Positions 21,160-31,813 are shown, counted from the stretch's first letter. The stretch: 64,000 nt of DNA from Dromiciops gliroides (GCF_019393635.1 NC_057863.1:574438284-574502283), one strand, 5' to 3'. Made by a program: numbers and translations. Notes: a model not told the origin generated them from the sequence alone.

Positions 21160-21410
21160 TGGCCAGGCATTTATCAAATATTTACTATGTGCTGAATGTC
21201 ATAGATTCAAAGAAAAAGCAAAAAACAATCCCTGCCCTCCAGGAACTTAACATTTGAGTGGGTAACGTCATATGCATAAATATTTACAAACAAGATACAT
21301 GCAAAGTAGATGATGTGATTTCGGAGAACTTGGTAGGTCTCATTAAATAGAAGAAAAAATAAAACAAAACCCAAAACATTTATTAAGGTTTTTCTGTGTT
21401 CATGGTTTTC
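21160..21410 (-). mobile_element. L2 3' end
   Basis: Reads AGGCATTTATCAAATATTTAC, ATGTGCTGAATGTC, CCCTGCCCTCCAGGAAC and ACAAACAAGATACATGC, the L2 terminal order in complement. Confidence 0.75.
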
Positions 21411-21417
21411 CCATTGA

Positions 21418-21605
21418 TAGACTTGGTGGTGTAATGGATTGATCATTGGGTCTGGAGTCAGGATCAAACCCAGCCTCAGACACTTCCTCACTGAGTGACC
21501 TTGAGCAAGTCACTTCCCATCTTTTGGCCTCAGTTTCCTCACCTGTAAAATGAGGAGGTACAACTAGGACTTTAAAGCTCCTTATAGCTTTGATAGTCTT
21601 CTTTT
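21418..21605 (+). mobile_element. MIR-type SINE
   Basis: Reads CTTGGTGGTGTAATGG, GGGTCTGGAGTCAGGATC, GAGCAAGTCACTTCCC, TCAGTTTCCTCACCTG and TAAAATGAGGAGG. Confidence 0.85.
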
Positions 21606-21918
21606 GGGGGGGTGTATGAGGCACTGAGGGCACTGGATACCTAAGATAGGATGAAGACAGGGATGCCATTGAGGAGGGTAGTAGTAATGGGGAAGTTTGC
21701 TCAAAGAGAAACTGAGGACCTTAAAGACTAATAATCTCTTTTACAATTTTGTCCAGGACTGATCTTGGCAATCAGGCACAGATATCTAGTTTCCTATCAC
21801 CAACATCCTTATCTTTATGGTACCCCAGTTTTGTAAACTATGTATTTTACATTTTTTATTTAATTTTTTAAAATTTCATTTTAATAAATTCATTCATTCC
21901 TGTAATCTCCATACCGGA
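21606..21918. other. Unassigned
   Basis: No gene or repeat recognised; T-rich near 21845-21900. Confidence 0.35.
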
Positions 21919-21919
21919 C

Positions 21920-22145
21920 ACATCTACAAATAAGGTTTGCAAATTACTTTATAAATGTTATCTCATTTGATCCTCACAATAACCCGGAGAGGTAGGTGCT
22001 ATTAGTGTCCTCCTTTCATAGATATCTGAGAAAACTGAGTCAAGCAGAGGTTAAATGACTTGCCCAGGGCCACATAGCCAGAAGGCTCCAAAGCAGGATT
22101 TGAACTCAAGTTTTCCTAACTTCAATTCTACAACGTTATCACAGT
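21920..22145 (-). mobile_element. MIR-type SINE, full length
   Basis: Reads ACTTTATAAATGTTATCTC, TTTGATCCTCACAATAACC, GAGAGGTAGGTGCTATTAG, AAATGACTTGCCCAGGGCC and GGATTTGAACTCAAG. Confidence 0.85.
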
Positions 22146-22365
22146 TTGCATTCTGGCTCTGGCATATATTGGCTGTGTGGTCACGGGCAACTTATGTGAC
22201 CTTCTCCATGTTCTAGGCAACCCTGAGGGGCCTCAAATTATAGATAAGTACTTATCTGCATCGCTTGAAGGAATTTCCATACAGGGAGGCATCCCCTTTC
22301 CCTCCCACCAATCCTTCAAAAGGCTCCACTTACCAAGGTTGTTGATCCTTGCAGTTCTAGGATAG
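22146..22365 (+). mobile_element. MIR-related SINE with long tail
   Basis: Begins CATTCTGGCTCTGGC, GTGGTCACGGGCAAC and continues CTAGGCAACCCTGAGG to GGAGGCATCCCC. It looks like the 3' portion of a MIR3-type copy. A 62-codon frame in it is not a gene. Confidence 0.45.
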
Positions 22366-22604
22366 AGCTGAAAATGCCTTTGATTATGAAATAACCAAAC
22401 TGATTCCCCTTCTTAATTGGGAATAAATGAGTATAGACCTTCTAACTATACCAACAGACTTAAGAGAATCTGAAGAACAAAGCCAAGAAAACCCAGCACA
22501 GTTAAAAGACAGACATAAAGTACAAGTCAGCACCAGGAAAAAGTCCTGTTAAGATGGAAGGAGAGGAGGACTGCTGAATTACAGCCAAGGATTATGGCCA
22601 AAGC
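22366..22604. other. Unassigned
   Basis: No gene or repeat recognised. Confidence 0.35.
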
Positions 22605-22960
22605 AGTATCAAGTGAGTGAGCATTTATTAAGTGCTTACTGTGTGTCAGGGCACTCTGCAAAACTCGGGATACAAGTACAAGCAAAAAGAGACAGTCCTC
22701 GTCCTCCAGGAGATTATTTTCTAGTAGGGGAAGACAATACCTAAAAGGAAACTGAAGAATTGGAGGTAGGTTGAGGGGGTTGCTTCCCTTGTAGGGCTTC
22801 TGTATTGAAGTTGGGAGAGTCAGAATCAGCCAAGAGAGGAACACACTGTGACTAACCTGGGTCGTTCCTCAAAATGGAGGTAGAGGAAAGGACCCATCAC
22901 CCATCAATTGGAGAAGGGGGCCAAAGAGGGAGCAGGATGTTTCAGGGTAAGAAAGCCATA
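22605..22960 (-). mobile_element. L2 3' end and interior
   Basis: Reads GAGCATTTATTAAGTGCTTAC, TGTGTGTCAGGGCACTC and AGACAGTCCTCGTCCTCCAG. Identity fades after about 22850. Confidence 0.7.
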
Positions 22961-23558
22961 GAGAATGAGGAAACTTCTAGGGTGAGAAAGCAGCCTATGT
23001 ATAGTGGTAAAATCTATAGATTGTGAAGCAGATCTTGGAGAATCATTCAGGATGGCTAGCTGGGATCCTTCTTCATGAGCTGCTAAAGTACAATGGGGAC
23101 TGGCCCTGGTGAAGTCCTTACTGAATCAATCCATATCTTATAGACAGCTGCCTCCTGATTCCAGACTGTGTGGAAGAAGATGATTGTTTTCCCATGGCCT
23201 AGGCAGTAAAAACTGGGTTGTACCAGAAATAGGTAGCAGCCAAGGAGTGGGGAGCTATGGAGGAGGGGAGGGAAGCCAGCTGAGAACAAGCAAAGAGAAA
23301 AAACTCAAAGAATTGGCAGCCTGCCACATAGATATCTAGCATAACATTGGTTGAACTAATTGATACATGGGTATATCCCAGATGCTCAGTGGGGTGTCTA
23401 TGAATATAAGCTCTGCTGAGTAATGGTCTCAAGACAGGGGGTAAGCAGGCAATGAAATTGGAATGGAGAGAGAGCTTCCTGTGGATTGATAGACAAGCTC
23501 TCTCCAGTCCTAGCTGTCTTTATGCAGTTCTTCCTCAAGCAGGAGTCTATTAGACCGT
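22961..23558. other. Unassigned
   Basis: No gene or repeat recognised. Two overlapping minus-strand frames at 23083-23432 have no domain. Confidence 0.35.
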
Positions 23559-23559
23559 G

Positions 23560-24190
23560 AATTTGGTATGGAGTGTGATGGATAGAGACTGAAGTCTCAT
23601 TTGAGACCTTAGAGAGGTGCTAGAGACACCCAATGAGGTAATTGGGATAGTAGAGGATCTTGACTAACAATCATATGGGATAGATTGGAGGAACTGAGGG
23701 CGCTTAATCTTGAGAAGAGCAGGCTAAGGGAGAAGATGATAGATCTCTTCAAGCTCTGGAAGGAATGTCATATGGAAGAAGAATTGGTCTTCTGTAAAAA
23801 TAAACAGTAGTCGGGGCAACTAGATGGCGCAGTGGATAGAGTACCGGCCCTGGTCAGGAGTACCTGAGTTCAAATCCGACCTCAGACACTTAACACTTAC
23901 TAGCTGTGTGACCCTGGGCAAGTCACTTAACCCCAATTGCCTCACTAAAAAAATAAAAAATAAAAAAAAATAAACAGTAGTCAAAAGTTGAAGTTGTAAA
24001 GAGAAAATTTAGGCTTGAAAAGAGAACTGCCCCCCCCCCCCAGACTTCTTACTCATTAGAGCTATAAAAAAATAAAATGAAGAGATTTCCCTAACATCAC
24101 AAGTCTTTAACAGAGACCAGATGACCATTTGTCAGGCATGTTGTAATGGGGATACTTTTTCAGTCATTGAACTATATAGCATCCCCTCTT
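23560..24190 (+). mobile_element. CR1/L3 LINE 3' region, split by a SINE
   Basis: Left part: GAGGAACTGAGGGCGC, TTAATCTTGAGAAGAGC, GATAGATCTCTTCAAGC and TCATATGGAAGAAGAATTGG. Right part: GAAAATTTAGGCTTG, CATTAGAGCTATAAA, GATGACCATTTGTCAGGC and GTTGTAATGGGGATAC. Both are in CR1/L3 order, separated by the SINE at 23813-23965. Confidence 0.75.
23813..23965 (+). mobile_element. tRNA-derived SINE (subtype B) in CR1/L3
   Basis: Flanked by a perfect 17-bp duplication AAAAATAAACAGTAGTC at 23796-23812 and 23966-23982. A box TGGCGCAGTGG intact; subtype B core and tail. It inserted into the CR1/L3 remnant. Confidence 0.95.
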
Positions 24191-24259
24191 TACCCCAACT
24201 TAGGCACCCAGTACCCTTCTGATTCTCCCCCTTCCCCACCCAACATCAAAAGACTATTC

Positions 24260-24440
24260 AAACTGGAAGGAAGATTAAAGTTCATTTAGTCTCACCTCCT
24301 CATTTTTCAGATGGAGAAACTGAGGCCCAAAATGGGAGATCACTAGCCTGTGGTCACACTGCAAAGTAAAGGCAGAGGTTAGACTAGAATTTTGTTCTCT
24401 TGAATCTCAGTGTTGTGTCTTTACCTCTGATCAAAACCTA
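24260..24440 (-). mobile_element. MIR3-like SINE
   Basis: Reads AAACTGGAAGGAAGATTAAAG, TCATTTAGTCTCACCTCC, TCATTTTTCAGATGGAG and AAACTGAGGCCC. Confidence 0.7.
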
Positions 24441-25124
24441 TTTGAGGGAAAGTTTATTTGGACAAATGCATTACTAATCAAGTGTACCTGAAGGGGGGAC
24501 AAAAAACTGAAACGAATGAATCACTAATGCTAGATTCTAGGCATCAGTAAACTGGGGGTAAGATTTTGAATTTTTGAGTGTGATGGGGAGAAGGAATTCA
24601 GTGCCTACTAGATAAGTACTGAGCAGAGTCCCTGACACATAGTACAAGTACCTTCCAACTTTAAAATTCTGTGATTCAGATTGACCCCATTTCTAAGAGA
24701 GAAAAAGGGATCGTGACCTCTGACATGGGACAAGACCTTTATCTAGGAACATGACTTTTTAAGCACATCTGTCAGTCATCTTTAGACTAGACTATGAATT
24801 GGATCAAAGGGGTGTTTCTTTCTTGAGTTTCTGAGAGAAGGCTCAGCATCCACTATTTCCCTCTTTTCTTGGGGCAGGGATCTTATTGAGGGACTCATAG
24901 GAACTGAAAAGTTTTGGTGGAATATTTGATCTTGAGGCTGACTAAAAGTGCCAAATTTCATAAGCTCTCAGCAAGGCACAATCCATTTTCATTTGTTTTG
25001 TAGGCTTGACTCTAAAATGGACAATAGGAGGAAAATGGAGCTGCTCAGCTCCTATTTTGCTTGTTTTTGCTACCAAAGAGAATAAAATAAAGTCTGGAAA
25101 AATAAAACAGAGAAGGTAAGAGGC
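24441..25124. other. Unassigned
   Basis: No gene recognised. The 71-codon minus frame at 24942-25157 is hydrophobic and without a domain. A short L2-like phrase (CCTGACACATAGTAC) is at about 24632. Confidence 0.35.
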
Positions 25125-25125
25125 T

Positions 25126-25340
25126 AATGGGTGTGGTAGAAAGAGCACCAGACTCACAACGAAGGAAAATGAGTATGAGTTCAGGCTCTGCTAATTATGA
25201 CTAGTTCAACATTGGACAAGTCATTTAATCTTTCCCAGACTCAGTTTCATCACCTGTAAAATTGAGAGGTAAGAATAAAAGACTTCTAAGGGGCCTTTTG
25301 CTAGTAACTCTGAATCTATTATGATATAATGATATGACAT
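25126..25340 (+). mobile_element. MIR-type SINE
   Basis: Reads GTGTGGTAGAAAGAGCACC, GACAAGTCATTTAATC, CTCAGTTTCATCACCTG and TAAAATTGAGAGG. Confidence 0.8.
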
Positions 25341-25474
25341 GGAGGAACTTGGCTGGCCCTCTCAATTCAAATAAAATTCTGGGGCAAATTGACACCCCAA
25401 ACTTTATTACATTCTGATCTAGTTTATTAAAAGACACAACCAGGTTTGAAAAGTGCTCAATAGACTGATGTGAA

Positions 25475-25585
25475 CAAATCCAATCAAATCAAGTCAACTC
25501 TCATTCATTAGGTGCTACTATGTGCCAGGCACCGTGCTAAGCACTGTAGATACAAAGAAAGGAGAAGAAAAATTCCCAGGTTCCT
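25475..25585 (-). mobile_element. L2 3' end fragment
   Basis: Reads TCATTAGGTGCTACTATG, TGCCAGGCACCGTGCTAAG and AGATACAAAGAAAGG. Confidence 0.75.
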
Positions 25586-25716
25586 GAAAAAAAAATCAAA
25601 CTTGAGTCTGATTGTTGATCTGTTATTGATTATTTTTGAGGAATTATGACTAAATAAACAGGTGGCACAAGACAGGACTAGACATAGCCAATCATTGTTC
25701 CATTTAAAATTTTTTT

Positions 25717-25862
25717 TTAATTTTTTGCGGGGCAATGAGGGTTAAGTGATTTGTCCAGGATAACACAGCTAGTAAATGTCAAGTGTCTGAGGCTGGATTT
25801 GAACTCAGGTCCTCCTGAATCCAGGGCTGGTGCTTTATCCACTGTGTCACTTAGCTGCCTCT
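25717..25862 (-). mobile_element. tRNA-derived SINE (subtype A)
   Basis: Minus-strand copy with a T-rich tail, GCGGGGCAATGAGG tail complement and TCCTCCTGAATCCAGG. The head complement is diverged (TGTGTCACTTAGCTGCC). No clear target duplication, so it is older than most. Confidence 0.88.
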
Positions 25863-26440
25863 GATGAATATTTCTAATAGTAGGTCAGTGAACTTGATTT
25901 CAATTTATAATAATAATATGATGAATGAATGCTAAAGGGAAAGTATATGATACCCAGAAAGGGAAGGGGTGATCACTAGCCAACATGAGTTTATTAAGAA
26001 AGTCAAGCTGAACATCTTTTTTTCTTTTTTTTTTCTGGCAGAGTTATCAGTCTAGGCCATATTATCAGTTATGCCACAGGCATAGTATATATGGATTGAC
26101 TTTCATTATATGTTTGTGGAAAAAAAGGGAGAGAGAAGGACTGGATTTAGGTGGGCTTATAATCATTTGATGGAATGAACCTGAAATATCCAGCCTAATT
26201 GACATAATTAATAGAGGATTACTGTTCTGCATGGGCATTGGAGGGAAGGGATTTTTTACACATTTCCACAGTTCTCTGACTTTGGACTTTATCAATAATT
26301 TGAATGTCATACTTAGCAAATCTGTTGATGACTCAAAGCTGTCATGGTAATTTAATTTATTAGATAGATAACAGAAGCAGACTTGAAAAGAGATCAACAG
26401 ACTAGATTGTTAGAAGTTAACCAGTCAAGTCAAATCAAGT
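25863..26440 (+). mobile_element. CR1/L3 LINE ORF2 fragment, left part
   Basis: Decayed reverse transcriptase region: CCAACATGAGTTTATTAAG recalls the QHGF-K motif, and TGATGACTCAAAGCTG lies downstream in family order. It stops at an L2 with a GAA tract and seems to resume at about 26965 (AAATTTAATAGAGTTAAAG). Confidence 0.55.
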
Positions 26441-26960
26441 CAACTAGCCTTTATTAAGTGGCTACTACGTGCCAAGCACTGAAAATACCAAAAAGAAGAA
26501 GAAAAAGAGGAAGAAGAAGAAGAAGAAGAAGAAGAAGAAGAAGGAGAAGAAGAAGAAGGAGAAGAAGAAGAAGGAGAAGAAGGAGAAGAAGAAGAAGAAG
26601 AAGAAGGAGAAGAAGGAGAAGAAGAAGAAGAAGATGAAGAAGAAGAAGAAGAAGAAAGTCCCCACTCTCAAGGAGCTCACAAGCTATTAGGGGAGACAAT
26701 ATGCAAACTACTATGTATATATAGGATATGTCTCAGAGGGAAGGCACTAGAATTAAGGAGGACAGTGAAAAGCTTTTTGCAGAAGGTAGGACTTCAACTG
26801 AGACTTGAAGGAAACCAGTAGAGCTAGGAGGTAGAAATGAGGAGAGAAGATGTTCTAGCCATTGAGATAGCTTGGAGTTAAGCCATGACAGACAAGATAA
26901 AACAGAGTGTCACGTGTGAGGAACAGCAAAGAGAGTGTGGTATAAGTGAGGTATAAGAAA
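26441..26960 (-). mobile_element. L2 3' end with internal GAA expansion, inside CR1/L3
   Basis: Starts CTAGCCTTTATTAAGTGG, TACTACGTGCCAAGCACTG and resumes after the GAA tract with CTCAAGGAGCTCACAAGC, GGAAGGCACTAGAATTAAGG and GAGGAACAGCAAAGAGAG. The GAA tract grew at the A-rich site where this family normally has AAAGAAAGGCAAAA. Confidence 0.75.
26491..26656 (+). repeat. Long (GAA)n tract
   Basis: About 165 bases of GAA with scattered GGA units, purine on the + strand. It produces poly-Leu, poly-Phe and poly-Lys frames that are not genes. Long GAA tracts can form triplex DNA (known chemistry; not shown here). Confidence 0.97.
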
Positions 26961-27180
26961 TCTGGAAATATAGAAAATGGCTGAATGAAGATTAAATTTA
27001 ATAGAGTTAAAGGTAAAGTCTAGTACTTGGATTTGAAAAATAAAAAAAAATCTAGAATGGGGGATTTTGTTAAGCAAAACATCTATGCCTTTACCCAAGC
27101 AATTCACAAAATTCTTAAACAGCTTGAGACCAAGCCCAGATATACTTGGAAGCACTCTCTTTGTTAGGATACCTCCTTCC
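26961..27180 (+). mobile_element. CR1/L3 LINE ORF2 fragment, right part
   Basis: Reads GAAGATTAAATTTAATAG, GTAAAGTCTAGTACTTGG, the family's next block after the left part. The end beyond 27060 is uncertain. Confidence 0.5.
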
Positions 27181-27738
27181 AAATTGACTTTACAACATTA
27201 ATTATTGTTGTTTGAGTCCATCCATTCAACCGCTTTTGAATCTGCTTAACTATAAGGCCCAACCCACAGCTCACTATTTTGTTCACCAGGTCAATTTAAG
27301 AGAGTATCAAACTTTAACTTCGCTACCATCCCTCTGGGTTTTAGTTCCCCCACCTGTAAAATGAAGGAGTTGGATTAGATGCCCTTCATATTCCTTTGAA
27401 GCTCTTAAGGATTTTGACCTAAGTATACCTATAGCTTTCCTCTGATCTACTAATCTAGAAGCCTGCCAAAAAAAGAAAAAAAAAGGAAAATTAGTCTGAC
27501 ATGAACAGTTTTGGAAGGAGCCACGCTGCCTCCTTATGAGAATTATTTCTTTTTCTAGATGTTACTCATCAACCCTTTAGTAATCTATCCTAGAATTCTC
27601 TTAGGGATTGAAGTCAATCTCACTGGTCTATAGTTTTGGGGCTTCATTCTTTTCTGTTTTTTGAAAAGCATGACATTTTCCCTACTAAGATTCTATGCCA
27701 TTCTTCTTTTTTACTATGCTTTTAATTTTTCTTTTAAA
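27181..27738. other. Unassigned, repeat-like
   Basis: No gene. Contains a MIR-like 3' fragment near 27330-27420 (CCACCTGTAAAATGAAGG). A stretch including CACTGGTCTATAGTTTTGG feels like a known interspersed repeat, but I cannot name it. Confidence 0.3.
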
Positions 27739-27739
27739 A

Positions 27740-28335
27740 AAAAGTTTTATTGGAGTTTAGTTTATTTTAGAACCATTTCTTAGTATAGTCTTACTCCTTC
27801 CCCACCCCAAACAAAAGGAAAAAATAATTAAATAACTACATTTTTTAGCTTTTGCAATAAATGTAATCTGTAGTTGTCCCCATTCACCCTTTTAGTGTAA
27901 GGAAGTGTATTTCATCATTTGTCCCTTAGAACTAATATCTGACACTATTTTTAATCTGTATCCCACCTACCTTTTAGTGTTGCTTTCATTTACATTATAA
28001 CCATGGTGTATATTCTCCTAATTTTGTGGGGGATGGTTGTTGTTTTTGCTTTGTATCAGTTCATACAAGTTTTCTCATGTTTCTCTGAATTCCTTGCATT
28101 TTGTCATTTTATATAATGCAAAAGCACATTATATCCATATATCACAGTCTGTTCAGCCATACATGGGGGGCGACTTTGTTTCCAGTTTTTCATGAGTGCA
28201 AAAAATGGCTCTGTGAATATTTTGGTACATATGGGACCATTCATTTGGCTTTGATCTCCTTAGGGTATAGACCCAGTAGTGGAATTTCTAGGTACTGTAG
28301 AGGGTATGAATAGTTTAATAATTCTTCTTGCTTAA
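27740..28335 (-). mobile_element. L1 3' UTR, left part
   Basis: Complement of L1 3' UTR: TATCAGTTCATACAAG, CCATATATCACAGTCTG, GTTCAGCCATACATGG, TATTTTGGTACATATGGG and AGACCCAGTAGTGGAATTTC. It seems to resume at about 29240 after an L2 and two SINEs. Confidence 0.75.
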
Positions 28336-28354
28336 GTCCTCTATTTGGTTTTTA

Positions 28355-28515
28355 TTTTTATTTTATTTAAGGATTTTTGCAGGGCAATGAGGGTTAACTG
28401 ACTTGCCCAGGGTCACACAGCTAATAAATGTCTAGTGTCTGAGGCCAGATTTGAACCCAGGTCCTCCTGAATCCAGGACTGGTGGTTTATCCACTGTGCC
28501 ACCTAGCTGCCCCAA
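28355..28515 (-). mobile_element. tRNA-derived SINE (subtype A)
   Basis: Flanked by CTCTATTTGGTTTTTA (28339-28354) and CTCTATTTGGCTTTTA (28516-28531), 15 of 16 matching. Tail complement GCAGGGCAATGAGG marks subtype A. Confidence 0.93.
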
Positions 28516-28535
28516 CTCTATTTGGCTTTTAAAGG

Positions 28536-29238
28536 AAGAAAGGAAGGAAACAAGGAAATAAGCATTTATTAAACACCTACCATATACTAAGCACTTGGCA
28601 AAATTTATCTTATCTACAACCTGGCATCTTCCTATCTTTCCAGGCTTCTTAGCGTTATTCCTCTTCATGTACTCTAGGAACCAGAGATTCTGATCTTCTT
28701 GCTGTTTCTCATATGTGATACTCCACTTTCTGACTTCTTGTCTTTTCACTGGCTGTCCCCCGTCTTTGGAATGTCATCCCTCCTCACCTCTATCTCCCGG
28801 TTTCCCCAGCTTCCTTCAAGATTAAACTCAAATTGGGGCAGCTAGGTGGTGCAGAGGATAAAGCACCGGCCCTGGATTCAGGAGGACCCGAGTTCAAATC
28901 CGGCCTCAGACACCTGACACTTACTAGCTGTGTGACCCTGGGCAAGCTACTTAACCCTCATTGCCTGGCCAAAAACCAAAAAAAAAAGATTAAGTTCAAA
29001 TCTTATCTGGAGGAGGACTTTTCCAGATCTCTATCCCCATACTGCCAGTACCTTTCCTTGTAGTTATTTTTAGTTTTTACTTTATATGTCTTGTATGTAC
29101 ATAATTATTTTCATGTCATTTTGTGTCCCCCCCCAACCCATTTGAATGGGGAATTGAAGGCAGGGAGGTTTTTTTTGTATCACTGGAGCTTATTATAATG
29201 TCTGGCACATAGTACACATTATTGACTAATGTTTTCCT
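28536..29238 (+). mobile_element. L2 3' region, split by a SINE
   Basis: A short minus-strand L2 end (AAGCATTTATTAAACACC) opens the block. A + strand C-terminus and 3' end then follows: CTGGCATCTTCCTATC, TTTCACTGGCTGTCCC and, after the SINE at 28834-28985, GATTAAGTTCAAATC, TTGTATCACTGGAGC and TCTGGCACATAGTAC. Confidence 0.7.
28834..28985 (+). mobile_element. tRNA-derived SINE (subtype A) in L2
   Basis: Flanked by AAGATTAAACTCAAAT (28818-28833) and AAGATTAAGTTCAAAT (28986-29001), 14 of 16 matching. Head, A box (TGGTGCAGAGG, diverged) and B box present. Confidence 0.93.
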
Positions 29239-29700
29239 AATGATCATAACAATTCATAGAACTACCAAACATGCATTAATGTGTTTTTCCCTAATAACTC
29301 CTTCAACATGGACTCTTTCTATCTTCTTTTGCTGACTTTGCCAATTTCTGACTTTGAGGTGAAACTTCAAAATGGCTTTAATCTGGGGCAGCTAGGTGGT
29401 GCAGTGGATAAAGCACCAGCCCTGGAGTCAGGAGGACCTGAATTCAAATCTGCCCTCAGACATTTAACACTTACTATCTGTGTGACCCTGGGCAAGTCAC
29501 TTAACCCCAATTGCCTCACCAAAAAGCAAAACAAAACAAAACAAATGGCTTTAATCTGAATTTCTCTTATTAGTAGTAATTTGGCATATTTTCATATGAG
29601 CGTTGTTGGTTTTCAATTCTTATTTTGAAAATTGTTTGTTTACATATTTTTTCTACTTATCTATTGAAGAATGACTCATATTTTCTCCTTCATCCTTTCA
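29239..29700 (-). mobile_element. L1 3' UTR, right part, split by a SINE
   Basis: Reads TAACTCCTTCAACATGG, TTTGAGGTGAAACTTC, CTGAATTTCTCTTATTAG and TATTTTCATATGAGC. This is the block expected about 60 bases after the left part, so the L2-containing segment lies inside one L1. The SINE at 29386-29542 splits it again. Confidence 0.75.
29386..29542 (+). mobile_element. tRNA-derived SINE (subtype B) in L1
   Basis: Flanked by a perfect 16-bp duplication AAATGGCTTTAATCTG at 29370-29385 and 29543-29558. The tail is CAAAA-rich. Confidence 0.95.
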
Positions 29701-30018
29701 AGACAGTGGCTCAGTCATATTTACTAGTTCTTTCACTATGTGAAGATGGGATTCATCTGGGCTTTGTGATTTGAACTCCGCAAAGGTAAGCAAGCTCTCC
29801 CTACTTGGGCTCAACTTCCATTTTTACTCTCTACTTTCCAGCCCAAGGAACATTCTCCTTGGCAGAGAAAATAAAAGCAATCAATAAGGGATGAGCAGTA
29901 AAACCTTCTCTCCTTTATCCATTAATATTATCCCATCCATCCTAAGCAACAGATTTTTCCTTCTTTGACTTTCCTTTTTTGGTAGAGTTAAATAAAACCT
30001 TTTAGTAATGTTTAGCCT
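29701..30018. other. Unassigned
   Basis: No gene or repeat recognised. Confidence 0.35.
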
Positions 30019-30019
30019 G

Positions 30020-30935
30020 ATATCATCCTTGACTCCTTACTCTCACTTAGCCCACATATCAAATCAGTTATAAAATCTTGTCTTCTCTACCTTTACACTA
30101 TTTCTTGTATACATTCTCTTCTCTCTACTAACTTAGCCACCACTTTAGTTTGGAACCTCTTTTCTGGACAAAATTGCAATATTCTCTTTGGTTGTCCTGG
30201 CTGTCAATTCATCCTCCACTTCACTGCCAAAGTTATTGTCCTAAGGTGACCATATTATCTCTACTTGATAAAATCTTGTACCTTCCTGTTTCCTCCAAGA
30301 TCAAATAAGCAGTCTTTTGTTTGACCTTCAAAGTTCTTCATGACCCAATCCCTTTCTACCTTTTCAACCTTCTTACACTTATGTACTTTTATGTACTCCA
30401 TGATTCAGACATATTGGACTATTAACTGCTCCTTGCAGATGACACAGAATCTTCCATGTCTGTGCTTAAGTATTGGCTGTCTCTCCTACCTAGAATGTTC
30501 TTCTTGTTCACCTCTATCTCTTGGATTCTCTGGCTTCCTTTAAGACTTAGTTCAAATGTGAAATCTGCAAGAGCTTTTTTTGGACCCCTTTTCTCCTTTA
30601 AGTTTACGTCCTGTCTACTTTTTTTGTGTGTGAGGCAAATGGGTTTAAGTGACTTGCCTACACAGCTAGTAAGTGTCAAGGGTCTGAGGCCAGATTTGAA
30701 CTCAGGTCCTCCTGAATCTAGGGTCGGTGCTTTATCCACTGCACCACCTAGCTGCCCCCTATCTACTTTTTATGTGTGCAGGATGTACCTATTTATTTAC
30801 ATGTTATTTCCCTCATTAGTATGTAAGCTCTTTGAGGGCAGGACTGTTTCTGCCTTTTGCCTTCCTTTGTGTCCACAGGGAAAAGGGGTTAGTAGAACTT
30901 AATAAATACTTATTAATTGGTTGATTCCTCACCAG
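30020..30935 (+). mobile_element. L2 LINE C-terminus and 3' end, split by a SINE
   Basis: Long, ordered L2 remnant: TGATATCATCCTTGACTCC, AAAATCTTGTCTTCTC, GACCTTCAAAGTTCTTC, CTCCTACCTAGAATG, GGCTTCCTTTAAGACTTAG, then after the SINE TATGTAAGCTCTTTGAGG and AACTTAATAAATACTTATT. Apparent frames across it are broken. Confidence 0.8.
30624..30758 (-). mobile_element. tRNA-derived SINE in L2
   Basis: Flanked by CTGTCTACTTTTT (30611-30623) and CTATCTACTTTTT (30759-30771), 12 of 13. It has lost about 15 bases from the core (GCCCAGGGTCA is absent before CACAGCTAG). Confidence 0.9.
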
Positions 30936-31331
30936 CCTCAGATCATTCTGAACTTTAGTATTCTTGACAGAGTTCTTATAGAATTATACCATACTTTTAT
31001 ACCCATCATTCATTACTTACCATTGTTTTTCATCTTTATGCATCTTTTCAAAATTTTAGCTGGTTCATGAGTTTCCTATATATTCTTACCAAGCTCTTTA
31101 AATAGCTATTCATCAAAATTATTTTTCTTTGTGGTTTTCATCATTTCATTCATGGGAGCTTTTCATCCCTCCTGGGCTGACTTCCCTTGTGGAATTTTAG
31201 GCAACAGGATCCTATCTCTCCTTTCCTTGAACCCTTTGATTTCAGTTCTCTTAAAATCTAGGGGCATGTCAGATTTTCCCATAATGATTCATCCAGAAAT
31301 CCAAATACCATTCTCAGATATTACCTTCTTA
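30936..31331. other. Unassigned, repeat-like
   Basis: No gene. The 98-codon + frame from 31131 runs into the pseudogene in another register. The T-rich sequence resembles an interspersed repeat I cannot name. Confidence 0.3.
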
Positions 31332-31346
31332 AAAATAGTTTTACTG

Positions 31347-31813
31347 GGTAGTAGTCTCAGTTGTGATGACTTCAAGGTTACTGAGGAGTGCTGGGGCACT
31401 GGTGGTCCAGGCCTTGAAGGCCTATAGCCTAGCTTGGGCTTGCTCCATGGCGAGAGGAAGAGGCATTCCTTTTGATGAAGAGCAGGCTACTGGTTTGGAG
31501 ACAGAGATTATGATGGCTGAAAGGAATGATTTGGATCCCTACAATATGTTAGCCCCAAAAGCAGCTCCAGGGACTAAGGAGAAGCCAAACATGGTGCCTT
31601 CCATCCCTGACATGTGAATAGTGGACTGTATCTGTGAAGAAGACAGCAGTGCAGTCATCTGGTTCTGGCTTCATAAAGGCAAGACGTACTGTTGCCCTAA
31701 CTGTGGAATGCATTACAAGCTAGGACTCCACGTGTTGAGCCCCTGAGACCCTGGAATGGATTACCTGAGATATGGTGTTATGTTTTCTTCCCTCCAATAA
31801 AAGATTAACCATT
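31347..31813 (+). pseudogene. COX5B: COX5B processed pseudogene
   Basis: An intronless copy of cytochrome c oxidase subunit 5B, a nuclear-encoded, zinc-binding subunit of mitochondrial complex IV. The start ATG is at 31366, and the frame runs 83 codons to a premature TGA (31615-31617) at the position of an arginine codon of the parent; it then continues in the same frame for 42 codons to TGA at 31744-31746. Total length matches the usual 129 or so residues. Visible family matches are MTSRLLRSAG (transit peptide start), DEEQATGLETEIMMAERN, CICEEDSSAVIWFWLHKG and CCPNCGMHYKL, so the four zinc-binding cysteines survive. The stop falls before all of them. AATAAA is at 31796-31801. Flanking copies AAAATAGTTTTACTG (31332-31346) and AAAAAAGTTTTATTG (31814-31828) match at 13 of 15 bases, as L1-driven retroposition predicts. 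Confidence 0.95.

Noticed and set aside
26454..26699. Poly-Leu, poly-Phe and poly-Lys frames
   Set aside because: Produced by the GAA tract inside an L2.
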